Below are positions 33,804 to 42,685 of a stretch of 64,000 bases of DNA, piece by piece. Every line of letters begins with the position of its first letter. Positions within the stretch are counted from its first letter, which is position 1. Location: positions 124,001 to 188,000 of the forward strand of contig NZ_FOSK01000005.1 in NCBI RefSeq assembly GCF_900114245.1. The letters run 5' to 3'. The notes under the pieces are model-generated. The model was given only the letters and a program-made list of their open reading frames with translations, did not search any database and was not told where the DNA came from. The position numbers and the translations under genes were made by a program. This stretch comes from Pseudovibrio ascidiaceicola (GTDB lineage Bacteria > Pseudomonadota > Alphaproteobacteria > Rhizobiales > Stappiaceae).

Positions 33804-34703
33804 TCAGGCACGGTTTTCGAATTGAGCCATAAAGCTCACCAATGCCTCCAGGCATTGGGGTTCATCCAACAAAGGGCAATGTCCGCGATTGGGGACGTCC
33901 ACCGATTGCATGTGAGGGGCCATATTCTTCATGGTGCGGATGGTATCGGCAGATGTGACATCTGACAGCTCTCCGCGAATGGACAGGACGGGAAGTTCAA
34001 GGTCCGCAGCACGTTGGTGCGCCTCCCAAAGGTCACGGAAGTCCTCTTTGTTCTCAGATAGGGCAACGCCAAGATTGTCATCGTAACGGTGGTGCCATTT
34101 GCCATTTTTACGGCCATACATGGACAGCGCCATGCGCTCCCACTGGTCTTCCGGCAGGTTCACAAACTGGTTGCCTATGTGTTCCTTGATGGTGCTGACC
34201 ACGGCGGTCAGTTCGCTCTCGTCCGGCAACTGGCCCGCATAGCCGAAGATGCGCGACATGCCAGCAAACTCGATGGTGGCCCCAAGGTCGTTAAGCACGG
34301 TGCCAGCCAGCATGTCCGGGTGATCCTCCACCATTAGCATGGCAAGCAGGGCGCCGAGCGAAGAACCTAGCAACACCACGGGGGGCTCATCAATGGACTT
34401 CCAAAACTCGTAGGTATCACGGATGTAAACAGAGGTGTTGTAATTGCTGTAATCCGGGTCGTAGTCCGACAGATCCCGCCCACGCAGGTTCAACGCGTAG
34501 ATGGTGTGGGTCTTGCTGAGTTGGACAGCCATGGGGTCCAGATCGCGAGCGCACCGGGTCAGACCCGGCAATGCGATGATTGCGGGTTTTGGGGAGGTGC
34601 CATTGCCGTAAACCCTGTAGTTGAGCTTGATGCCGTCAGACGTCTCGAACCATTTGTTCTCATAGGCGCCGCTGTCATATTTGCTTTCGTCAATCTCACT
34701 CAT
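33804..34703 (-). CDS. Alpha/beta hydrolase
   Basis: A protein of 299 residues from ATG 34703; a GTG six bases upstream is in frame. The fold is shown by IALPGLTRCARDLDP (oxyanion loop), NLRGRDLSDYDPDY, the nucleophile elbow LGSSLGA and the C-terminal NRGHCPLLDEP. It is likely an esterase or lipase on a small substrate. Its ATG overlaps the patatin stop (ATGA), so the two hydrolases are translationally coupled, with the DHA2 pump next. Confidence 0.88.
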   Translation of the reverse strand: MSEIDESKYDSGAYENKWFETSDGIKLNYRVYGNGTSPKPAIIALPGLTRCARDLDPMAVQLSKTHTIYALNLRGRDLSDYDPDYSNYNTSVYIRDTYEFWKSIDEPPVVLLGSSLGALLAMLMVEDHPDMLAGTVLNDLGATIEFAGMSRIFGYAGQLPDESELTAVVSTIKEHIGNQFVNLPEDQWERMALSMYGRKNGKWHHRYDDNLGVALSENKEDFRDLWEAHQRAADLELPVLSIRGELSDVTSADTIRTMKNMAPHMQSVDVPNRGHCPLLDEPQCLEALVSFMAQFENRA

Positions 34704-35791
34704 TGGCACCTCTTTCCTTCCGGGTGCGGCTTGTGCTCTGAATGGGTGTTGTCGGTCATATGACCTTCGTGCGTCGCCGAGATGATGGCTTCAATGCGGT
34801 CAGCGTAATTGATCAGCGCCTGATCCGCGGCCAGATATCCAGTCTTGATGCGCTCATTGATGCTCTTGGGCTCAAAATCCACCACGCCAGTGAGCGCATT
34901 GTGCTCTGCCTTTACGGTGATGATGTGAGAGATCGCGCGCATTTTCATGAGTGAGCGATAGTGCTCACAGTCCCTGATGGGCGAATCCTCAGGCACCAAT
35001 TTGTCCAGATCGTAGAGCATATGCGAGTAATGCTGGGCACACTTGTCGCCATCCAGCATGAGCCAGAACTTGTCCTCAAACACCAGCTCCGTCATGCGGT
35101 AGATCGCTTCTTCAACAGTGGTCGGAATGATGCCTTCCGGGCAGAACAGCTCAATCAGAAAGATCGGCATATGAGAGATCTGGTAGTCATCCAGAATACG
35201 CAGGAGTGAACGGATTGGCGTGTTGTCGTAAAGCCCACCATCCCAATAATAGTGCCCGTCCAGCTCAATGGGCGGAAAGCCCGGAGGCAAAGACCCACTG
35301 GCCATTATGTGCCTGGAGGTGAGGTAGTGATCCCGGTTGGAGAACCGCTCAATCTGCCCCGTTGCAACGTTGGTCGCTGTGATCACCAACCGCGGAGCGT
35401 CCTCGCTGTTGAGGCGCTCAAAGTCGATGAATTTTTCCATAGTCTCAAGCGCTGGCGTGATGTCGTAGATGCTGGGCCGATTTTCACTCATGAAAGACGG
35501 CGGATGCAGTTTGAAAAAGCGAGGGTGGCCCATGCTGGCACGCAGCAGCTTTTGGCTGGAATGCCATATGAAGCCGGGCGCGTGGCTCAGGTGTTCCCAC
35601 AGGGCGTGGAGCGTCTCGATAGGGTCGCCGAGTTTTGGGGCCGCAATGACAGCCGCATTTAGCGCACCAATGGAGGTGCCGGTGATGATTTCCGGCTCAA
35701 AGCCCGCCTGATAAATGCGGGTGAGCGCACCAACCTCATAGGCTCCAAGAGCTCCACCGCCTTGCATGACAAGGCCAATTCCTTGTGTCAT
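34700..35791 (-). CDS. Patatin-like phospholipase
   Basis: A protein of 363 residues. Patatin features: glycine-rich oxyanion loop MQGGGALGAYEVGAL, nucleophile motif GTSIGALNA (GxSxG, about residue 41) and the catalytic Asp in YYWDGGLYDNTPI (DGG, about residue 185). No signal peptide, so cytoplasmic or membrane-associated. Such enzymes cleave acyl chains from phospholipids or polyhydroxyalkanoate-related substrates. First gene of the operon with the coupled hydrolase and a DHA2 pump. Confidence 0.9.
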   Translation of the reverse strand: MTQGIGLVMQGGGALGAYEVGALTRIYQAGFEPEIITGTSIGALNAAVIAAPKLGDPIETLHALWEHLSHAPGFIWHSSQKLLRASMGHPRFFKLHPPSFMSENRPSIYDITPALETMEKFIDFERLNSEDAPRLVITATNVATGQIERFSNRDHYLTSRHIMASGSLPPGFPPIELDGHYYWDGGLYDNTPIRSLLRILDDYQISHMPIFLIELFCPEGIIPTTVEEAIYRMTELVFEDKFWLMLDGDKCAQHYSHMLYDLDKLVPEDSPIRDCEHYRSLMKMRAISHIITVKAEHNALTGVVDFEPKSINERIKTGYLAADQALINYADRIEAIISATHEGHMTDNTHSEHKPHPEGKRCQ

Positions 35792-35847
35792 CTACCGTCC
35801 TTCCGACAGGGTTTCCTGCATTCCCCCCCGGTGCACTCCGGTTGTCG

Positions 35848-35865
35848 GAGAAAGAGCTCTTTCTC
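35848..35865. promoter_or_regulatory. Perfect 18-base palindrome upstream of the patatin operon
   Basis: GAGAAAGAGCTCTTTCTC is a gapless perfect palindrome 57 bases upstream of the patatin start. It could be an operator for the hydrolase/efflux operon. No regulator gene is adjacent. The remainder of 35792-36071 shows nothing else. Confidence 0.4.
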
Positions 35866-36071
35866 ACCCAAACCAAAGAACAGACGTGATGATGAGCGGC
35901 CCGAAAAAGCCCACCTCACGGATGAAGCTTAGGCGCGAACCTCCAAAGAAAACATAAAGCCTGTCAGAAAATCGTGCTTTTGAAAGGCGACTGAAATCAC
36001 TCAGGCGCAAGCCTCTGCTGACAATATGACTCATTACAATTTCTGCCTCGATGCAATGAAGTCATAACTCG

Positions 36072-36581
36072 ATGAAAAACAAACTATTACATAGCTTCGC
36101 CCAGAAGCTGAAGAACCTGCGAAACGTAGCGGTGCTCGCTCTGGTTGGGCTTTCACTGGCAGCGTGCCAAACGACCATTACGACGAAAGACATTGAAGAA
36201 GCACAGGTAAAGGTCTCAAATGTGACCGTGACGGGCGATTGGAAATACCAAGGGCTCCACAATGTTTTGGGCAAAGATTACGATAAAGACATAATCGTTA
36301 AAGCCACAAAGAAGGCCTTAAAGGCAAAGTTGAAGGACTTGCATGGCCCGACACGAGTCAACGTTGAAGTCACGGTCCGGAGTTTCTTCGTTTCCAACAT
36401 GGGATATGATGTTCTCTTCGGTACTGGTGCATCCTCCATGGCAGGCACAGTAACGGTTATCGACGCAAGGACAGGTAAGATCATTATTAAAGACGAGTGG
36501 GTAGGCACTGCGGTGGCAAATCCCGAAGTATTTGCCGAACAGGTCATGGCTAAGATTTTGCGATCAACAAAGAAGCCCTAG
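36072..36581 (+). CDS. Lipoprotein of unknown function
   Basis: A protein of 169 residues with an N-terminal basic/hydrophobic segment ending in a lipobox (LSLAAC, Cys about residue 32), so probably lipid-anchored. The mature part is Lys-rich and predicted mixed alpha/beta (VKVSNVTVTGDWKYQG, RVNVEVTVRSFFVSNMG, MAGTVTVIDARTGKIIIKDEW). The strand-rich end resembles outer-membrane-associated lipoproteins that assemble complexes, but I do not recognise a named family. It is monocistronic between divergent or isolated genes. Confidence 0.7.
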   Translation: MKNKLLHSFAQKLKNLRNVAVLALVGLSLAACQTTITTKDIEEAQVKVSNVTVTGDWKYQGLHNVLGKDYDKDIIVKATKKALKAKLKDLHGPTRVNVEVTVRSFFVSNMGYDVLFGTGASSMAGTVTVIDARTGKIIIKDEWVGTAVANPEVFAEQVMAKILRSTKKP

Positions 36582-36769
36582 TGACTTCAAATAGCAGCCG
36601 TCGCTCTTTGCAGCGGCATGTTGCTGTTTGTTAGCCCGCTCTGGCTCTAACCTGCTGATGAGGTGGACCGGTAACATCTTACGCAACGCTTACAATTCGT
36701 TGAGCCTGACCTGATAAAGCAACTATGGTGGGGGCATTGTTTGGCCCCTTCCTTTCTTAGGAGCTTCAG

Positions 36770-37546
36770 ATGCCAAACAGCTCTTTACCTCCAGTCCTGC
36801 TTTTGACCGGTACCAATGCTGCGGCCTGGGCGATGGATAATGTCCGCATGACCTTCGAGGCTTCCGGGTATGTCTGCCACAGCCTCACCTATCGGCATCA
36901 TGACCTGCCACCCGGACCGGAACGCGATGCCAAGCTTGTCGGGGTGAGCATCGCGGATTATGTGGAAGATGCCCGACAAGCCCTAGCAGAGATTGGCGAG
37001 GCGCCGGTTGTTGTCGGGCACTCGATCGGCGGGGTTATCGCGCAGCTTCTGGCAGCCGAGGGCGCCACAAAAGCAGGAGTTCTTCTCAACAGCAGCATTG
37101 TGAACGGCATTTTGCCGACGACGGACGGGGAGCGCGAACTTGGCAAGCTGCTCATTTCGGCCGGCGCATTTTGGGAGCATGCCCTGGAACAGGATTTCGA
37201 GCTTCTGACGAAGTATGGGTTCAACACACTGGCACTCAATTTACAACATGACATCCATGCGCGTCTCGGTACCGAATCCGGGCGGGTGCTTTTCGAGTTT
37301 GTCTTCTGGATGTATGACGTTCGCCAAACCACGTTTATTGACCCGAACAAGGTCTCTTGCCCCTTGCTCTTCGTTTCAGGAACCGAGGACAAGGCTGTGA
37401 CGCCAAGCACCGCGCGATTGATGGCTGAACGCTACGAAAACTCGGATTTCCTCGCAGTCAAAGGGGCCTGCCACTACATTCAGTTTGAGGACCAGTGGCC
37501 AGAGACAGCTGCCAAGGCGCTCGACTGGTTGAGACAAAAACTCTGA
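36770..37546 (+). CDS. Alpha/beta hydrolase
   Basis: A protein of 258 residues. LLLTGTNAAAWAM is the oxyanion-side loop, VVVGHSIGGVIAQLL the nucleophile elbow, LLFVSGTEDKAV carries the acid and GACHYIQFED the His. TTAGGAG precedes the ATG. Cytoplasmic; no signal peptide. It resembles haloperoxidase/esterase-type hydrolases; substrate unknown. It stands alone between a lipoprotein gene and a convergent amidohydrolase gene. Confidence 0.85.
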   Translation: MPNSSLPPVLLLTGTNAAAWAMDNVRMTFEASGYVCHSLTYRHHDLPPGPERDAKLVGVSIADYVEDARQALAEIGEAPVVVGHSIGGVIAQLLAAEGATKAGVLLNSSIVNGILPTTDGERELGKLLISAGAFWEHALEQDFELLTKYGFNTLALNLQHDIHARLGTESGRVLFEFVFWMYDVRQTTFIDPNKVSCPLLFVSGTEDKAVTPSTARLMAERYENSDFLAVKGACHYIQFEDQWPETAAKALDWLRQKL

Positions 37547-37602
37547 ATGGACAGCTCGTTTCGGCTAGCCAGATAGCAGAGGATAACTAAACGGCGAGCT
37601 TC

Positions 37603-39324
37603 CTATGTGCTGGTTGGCTTGGTTTCATCCCCCATCATCATTTTCCAGATGGCCTTGATGGCCAGTTCCGGGTCAAACCAGCTGACAAAGCGGGTATCCA
37701 CGGGTTGGCCGTTGCGGATCGTCATGGCTGGGCGGATCAGGCGCAAGCCCTGCGGCATCATAACCTGAGGGTTGCCATTGAGCAGAGTAAAGTCGGCCTT
37801 CATGCCAACAGCAATCATTCCGAGCGTATCTTCCTGCCCCAGCTGGCGTGCGGCGTTGACTGTCATGGCCTGCAGCGCTTCTTCAAGCGTAACAGCCTGA
37901 TCCACGCCAACCACCGTATTGCCACTGGTGGATGTGCGGGACATGGCAGTCTCAACAGTTCCCATCGGGTTCATGGGTGTTGCAGGGTGATCCCCGTGGA
38001 AGGTTATGACTGCACCTGCATCCTTTGCATCGCGCACAGGCATATAGCGATCCAACCGCTCTTTGCCGAACAGGCTTTCCAGCTGATCGCCGTAATGGCT
38101 GATGTGATCGACAAAGAAACCAAGAGACACGCCCAGATCTGCTGCTCTTTGGATCTGCTCGTTGGTTATAAGCGCATTATGCTCCAGCCGGTGCTCTATG
38201 TCATCGCGCGGGTCTTCGGCCTGAATGGCCGCAATCGCCATCAATGCCTGATCAATGGCGTGCTCTCCCTGCGCATGCAATGCCACTTGACCGCTACGTT
38301 TGTGTACCTCACGGAGTTTCTCCAACAGGTCAGCATCACTCATGCTGAGGTCACCCCGGTGACCCGTAGACAGGCCTAGACGTTCCAGCACCAACTCAGA
38401 ATCTTCATAGGGTTCGTGGGTTGCGGCCCCGCCTGTAAACGGAGACCCATCCAGCCAAAACTTTGCACCTAAGATGGTGAACCGGTCATCCCCACCAAAA
38501 CGCCATTTGGGAAGCTGATCCTCTGTCAGATAAACGTAGGTTCGCACTGGTGGATTGTCTTCCAGACCAACACGCTGCAACAAACCGACAGGGTTGGGAT
38601 GGCGGCCTACAGCCCCCGTTACGCCAATGGTGGTGTAACCGGCCTTGGCATAGTCAGTGTAGGTCTTGCGCACCAGCAACTCGACCGCCTCATCCGAAGG
38701 GGCGGGAATGGCAGAGACAACACGGTTGATTTCTTCCAGCTCTCTCAGCATTGGGCCGCGGCGCGGGTCAACACCGGCTTCTTTCAGCGCGGCGGTATTG
38801 GCATAGGCCTCGTGCATCATCTGGGTCAGAACAAGCATGGGCTTGTCAGGAGAAATAGCATCCAGCTCCGCCAGTGTTGGCGGCGTAAGGTCTTTGATGG
38901 CAATCGGATCCCAACCGTAGGCCAGCACCCACGGGGTTACGCTGAAACTGTCTGCAGATTCCTGTAAGGCCTGCATGATTTGCACGCGGTTATCATATTT
39001 AAAAGCGCTGATGTCTGTGGCTGAGCCAAGCAGGGCGGCTGCAATCGGGTGGGTATGCGGTTCAATCAAACCGGGGATCAACGTACCTTGGAGACGTATG
39101 ATCTCCACGTCCGCAAGGTCTTCCAGCGTCCGCACATCGCCAACGGCCATGATCTCGTTATCTTCAACCAGCACGGCCTGCACCTGAGGGTACTTTGGGT
39201 CCATGGTCAAAACACGATCTGCGGTGACGATGTATTTGCCGGGATAGGTCGGTGGCAGAGAGTACCAGTAATAGCCTGCAACAGCTCCGACGATAATAAT
39301 TACCAACCCAGCAATCCAGCGCAT
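37603..39324 (-). CDS. Amidohydrolase, YtcJ-like, membrane-anchored
   Basis: A protein of 573 residues. It starts with one hydrophobic segment (IAGLVIIIVGAVAGYYWY), an uncleaved anchor or signal, then the small composite beta domain (YIVTADRVLTMDP), and the metal-dependent barrel with the PHTHP ligand motif (about residue 91). Later come QGEHAIDQAL and HRLEHNALIT, and FHGDHPATPMNPMG near the C-terminus. This matches the YtcJ/exoenzyme-regulatory subgroup of amidohydrolases that hydrolyse amides or lactams. It follows the P450 gene by 93 bases on the same strand, so they may act together. Confidence 0.88.
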   Translation of the reverse strand: MRWIAGLVIIIVGAVAGYYWYSLPPTYPGKYIVTADRVLTMDPKYPQVQAVLVEDNEIMAVGDVRTLEDLADVEIIRLQGTLIPGLIEPHTHPIAAALLGSATDISAFKYDNRVQIMQALQESADSFSVTPWVLAYGWDPIAIKDLTPPTLAELDAISPDKPMLVLTQMMHEAYANTAALKEAGVDPRRGPMLRELEEINRVVSAIPAPSDEAVELLVRKTYTDYAKAGYTTIGVTGAVGRHPNPVGLLQRVGLEDNPPVRTYVYLTEDQLPKWRFGGDDRFTILGAKFWLDGSPFTGGAATHEPYEDSELVLERLGLSTGHRGDLSMSDADLLEKLREVHKRSGQVALHAQGEHAIDQALMAIAAIQAEDPRDDIEHRLEHNALITNEQIQRAADLGVSLGFFVDHISHYGDQLESLFGKERLDRYMPVRDAKDAGAVITFHGDHPATPMNPMGTVETAMSRTSTSGNTVVGVDQAVTLEEALQAMTVNAARQLGQEDTLGMIAVGMKADFTLLNGNPQVMMPQGLRLIRPAMTIRNGQPVDTRFVSWFDPELAIKAIWKMMMGDETKPTST

Positions 39325-39417
39325 ACCAACCTCCCAGTTCTTACCCTAACGGAATGATGCATATAATTGGCGGTGATGCCACCCGATAGTTTAGGGCTAT
39401 TCGCAGGTTTTGACCTG

Positions 39418-40806
39418 CTATTGTGCCATATGATGGCGTTTGATGAGTTTGCATCTGATTTCTGAACCTGCCCGCAAGGCGACGCCGGACTCGGGGAAGA
39501 CCTCGTCGGGCTTCATAACTTTGAAGCTGTAAAAGCGTGTCAGACGGGCCAGCAAGACGATTGCTTGCACCGTTGCAAAACTGGCGCCTGCACACACGCG
39601 GGGGCCAACACCAAATGGTATGAAAGCGCTGGTCATGGGGTCGTCAGCACGTTCAAACCGGTCCGGGTCAAAGTGGTCAGGATTGTTCCAGTAAGATCTG
39701 TGCCGATGCACGATCCATGGCGATATAATCATAAGAGCCCCACGCGGAATCTTATGACCGCCTATGGTGCTGTCCTCTTCTGCCATGCGGGTCATGAAAG
39801 CGATCGGTGGATACAATCGCATGGTCTCGCGGAAGATATCCCGTGTGAATTTCAGTTTGGAGATATGCCGGTATTCGATGTTCTCGCCATTGGTAACGTT
39901 GTCGGTCTCTCTTCTAATGCGCTCAGAGTAATCAGGTCGCTGAGAGAGGATAAAAAACGCCCAGTTGAGGATTGCCGATGTGGTCTCATGTCCAGCAAGG
40001 AAGAAAGTTGCGATGTGATCTACCAGCTGTTTCTTGCTCAAAGGCTCGCCCGTTTGTGGATGCCGTGCATCTAGCAGTCTCTGGCACATATCATCGTGCT
40101 GGCCAAATCGATTGGCGGTATGTTCCTCCACCAGATCACACAGCAAGAGGCGCAACTCATTGCGGAGAAGCTCTGCTTCTTTTGGCATAGGAGTTTTGGG
40201 CGCGTCTGGCGTTCCGCGCAAAATCATCTTGCGCGCCCATGTGGTCGTGATGGATTGGTAACGTGAAGACAACGAAAACACCAAGCGTGCCCGATCATTG
40301 TCAACCGGATGCGAAAAGATGGTGCGGAAGATGATATCGGCGGTCAATCGGTTCATTTCATCGCGCAAGCTGATGGTCTTCCCGAGCTGCGCCATCTGGT
40401 CCAGAAAAGACAGGAACTGCGTGCAAGCACTCTGAACATGCTTGTAGGCACCACGAATGCTGACATGGGAAAACACGGGGGCAATCATTTCCCGCTGCTC
40501 CTCCCACTTGGGACCACTGACAAGAATGGTGCTCTCACCAATCACCGGCTTCAGCGTATCCACCATCACATCGGATTTGGGAAAGGACAGTCGTTTCTCA
40601 ACCAGAACCTCGTTGACCAAATCAGGCGCATTCACAAGGAAACAGGGGCGCCTGGTAAAATAAATCCTCTCCATCGGGCTGTCGAAGAATTCTCCGGGGA
40701 TCAACGTTAAAACGTTGCGCGCCCAGAACACACGAAACAGACGCAGACCACGAAGTGGTTTGCAAGGCGTAGGCGCCGGTGGCCGATAGAGGATGGAGTC
40801 AGGCAT
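39418..40806 (-). CDS. Cytochrome P450
   Basis: A protein of 462 residues. I-helix oxygen-binding region FFLAGHETTSAIL, ExxR motif in FRETMRLYPP, and the haem-thiolate loop FIPFGVGPRVCAGASFA (Cys about residue 410). The length and ETTS threonine fit self-standing bacterial P450s needing separate ferredoxin partners, none of which is nearby. It oxidises a hydrophobic compound of unknown identity. Same strand as the amidohydrolase and divergent from the NTF2-like gene. Confidence 0.93.
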   Translation of the reverse strand: MPDSILYRPPAPTPCKPLRGLRLFRVFWARNVLTLIPGEFFDSPMERIYFTRRPCFLVNAPDLVNEVLVEKRLSFPKSDVMVDTLKPVIGESTILVSGPKWEEQREMIAPVFSHVSIRGAYKHVQSACTQFLSFLDQMAQLGKTISLRDEMNRLTADIIFRTIFSHPVDNDRARLVFSLSSRYQSITTTWARKMILRGTPDAPKTPMPKEAELLRNELRLLLCDLVEEHTANRFGQHDDMCQRLLDARHPQTGEPLSKKQLVDHIATFFLAGHETTSAILNWAFFILSQRPDYSERIRRETDNVTNGENIEYRHISKLKFTRDIFRETMRLYPPIAFMTRMAEEDSTIGGHKIPRGALMIISPWIVHRHRSYWNNPDHFDPDRFERADDPMTSAFIPFGVGPRVCAGASFATVQAIVLLARLTRFYSFKVMKPDEVFPESGVALRAGSEIRCKLIKRHHMAQ

Positions 40807-41160
40807 GTGCTGCTGCTTCTCCGCGGTACATATCTATCGCGTGACAACTGTGTTTGCTCATTTTCTGCTCTGAGACGTGAAAAACAAAAAAACGCCAGAT
40901 AACGCAAAAAACGCATAAACCTTTCAAAATCCACGCAACTAAAATTTCTGTTATATTTCTATCACTTAGCTCGCTAATGCTGCCCTAAGGAAACCACGCA
41001 AAAATCTGAGTTTCTCTTCATAAATCCTCAAGCAAGCTTGCACTTATTCCCGTCCCTTCTGGCTAGGTTGACCAATACGTCAATATGAGTTTGACTGAGG
41101 AGACTCTGGCTCTCCTGCATGTGATTGAGGGGAACAGAGAGAGGTATTGGGGAGGATAAG
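40807..41160. other. Intergenic region between divergent P450 and NTF2-like genes
   Basis: About 350 bases without a gene. It should hold the promoters of the two divergent units. I see only a short palindromic GCAAGCTTGC near 41033, and no convincing operator. Confidence 0.5.
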
Positions 41161-41589
41161 ATGATGTCGGCACCATATTCCGAGAATTTGCAAAACTGGT
41201 TGGATATACTGGAAGGGGGCAAGGATCTGGCAAAGTTGTCTGCTTTGATCGCCAAGGACTGCGTGTTTTACAGCCCCGTGGTGCACACGCCACAACGCGG
41301 CCAGCAGATCACCGTCATGTATCTTTATGGCGCAGCGCAGGTGTTGGGCGTCAACAACAGCTTCAAATACGTGCGTATTCTGGATTGCGGTGACAATGCT
41401 GTGCTGGAATTTGAGACAGAAGTCGATGGCATCTACATCAATGGTGTCGATATGATCCATTGGAATGAAGAGGGATTGATTGACGATTTCAAAGTCATGC
41501 TGCGCCCGTTGAAAGCGGTGACAATGGTGCAGGCAAAAATGGCAGAGATGCTGGAAGGCCTTAAAGCTCCTGCAAAGGCGGGCGGATAA
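41161..41589 (+). CDS. NTF2-like (SnoaL-type) small protein
   Basis: A protein of 142 residues from ATG 41161, with GGGGAGG upstream; the frame opens at 41125. An N-terminal helix pair followed by a strand-rich cone (DCVFYSPVVHTPQRG, GDNAVLEFETEVDGIYINGVDMIHWNEEGLIDDFKVMLRP in parts) fits the NTF2-like fold shared by ketosteroid isomerase and SnoaL. Catalytic role not evident. Divergent from the P450; a role in the same oxidation pathway is possible. Confidence 0.8.
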   Translation: MMSAPYSENLQNWLDILEGGKDLAKLSALIAKDCVFYSPVVHTPQRGQQITVMYLYGAAQVLGVNNSFKYVRILDCGDNAVLEFETEVDGIYINGVDMIHWNEEGLIDDFKVMLRPLKAVTMVQAKMAEMLEGLKAPAKAGG

Positions 41590-41758
41590 ATTGAAAGAGG
41601 CAGGGGAGTAATTGATAACCATCTCTGTGCTCCCCTCAAAGAATTGGTTCCTGAAATCTCATGGGTCTCAGGCCGTCGGGCCGTTCCCTTAAATATTCTG
41701 TAATCCCCACCCCCTTGAAATATCCCCGTTAGGTCACCCACTCCTGCGCGGGATTACG

Positions 41759-42685
41759 ATGAAACATTTCATTTCAAAACCTTTCATAACGGGAATAACT
41801 CTGCTGGGCCTCCTGCTTGTGTTAGCTGGATGCGGCCTGCAGACCTCCCCGGTTGCCGACCCCAAAGGCCCCATTGCCATACTCGAACGGGATCTGCTTT
41901 ACACCGCCTTCTTCATTATGCTGATCGTGGTTATTCCCGTGTACTTTATGGTGTTCTGGTTTATTTGGCGCTACCGGGCCAAAGGCGGGACGGGTGAATA
42001 CAAACCGGAATGGCACAAATCCAGCATTATCGAGGTGATTGTCTGGTCCATTCCCGCAGCCATTATCATCACGCTTGGCTATCTGGTCTGGACTTACTCC
42101 TACAAGCTGGATCCGTACAAAAAGATCGCCACACCGGAAAATACCATCAATGTGCAGGTGGTGGCGCAGGACTGGAAATGGCTCTTCATCTATCCGGACC
42201 TTGGCATTGCTTCGGTCAATGAACTTGCCTTCCCCGTTGATAAGGCCATCAGCCTGCAACTAACCTCCGACACCGTCATGAACTCCTTCCTCATCCCTGC
42301 ATTAGGGGGACAAATCTATGCCATGGCGGGGATGACCAGTCAGCTGAACCTGCAGGCCAATGAGATTGGACGCTTCCGCGGTCGCAACACGCAGTATAGC
42401 GGTGACGGATTTTCCATGCAGTTTTTTGATGCGGTTGCCATGACGCCGGAAGAGTTTGATGAGTGGGTTGCCAACGCAAAATCTCAAGCCAAACCACTTT
42501 CCACGGTCACCTACGATCAATTGGCGCAGCCGACCATTGGGCACGATGTGGAGTACTTCTCATGGGTCAAACCCGGTCTTTATGAGGAGATTTTGAAGAA
42601 GTATGCCCGACGGCCAGAGACCACCTTGCGCAGACATCCGCCAGCGACAACCCAGCCAGCTTGTGAGGGGGATACGCCATGTTAG
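41759..42685 (+). CDS. cyoA: Cytochrome o ubiquinol oxidase subunit II
   Basis: A protein of 308 residues. Lipoprotein signal (LVLAGC), two membrane helices (about 40-65 and 90-110) and a periplasmic cupredoxin domain. The copper A ligands of cytochrome c oxidase are absent (the loop reads [14 protein letters not shown] without cysteines), which marks a quinol oxidase. It overlaps cyoB by 7 bases. Part of the cyoABCD terminal oxidase, which reduces oxygen with ubiquinol and pumps protons. Confidence 0.95.
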   Translation: MKHFISKPFITGITLLGLLLVLAGCGLQTSPVADPKGPIAILERDLLYTAFFIMLIVVIPVYFMVFWFIWRYRAKGGTGEYKPEWHKSSIIEVIVWSIPAAIIITLGYLVWTYSYKLDPYKKIATPENTINVQVVAQDWKWLFIYPDLGIASVNELAFPVDKAISLQLTSDTVMNSFLIPALGGQIYAMAGMTSQLNLQANEIGRFRGRNTQYSGDGFSMQFFDAVAMTPEEFDEWVANAKSQAKPLSTVTYDQLAQPTIGHDVEYFSWVKPGLYEEILKKYARRPETTLRRHPPATTQPACEGDTPC

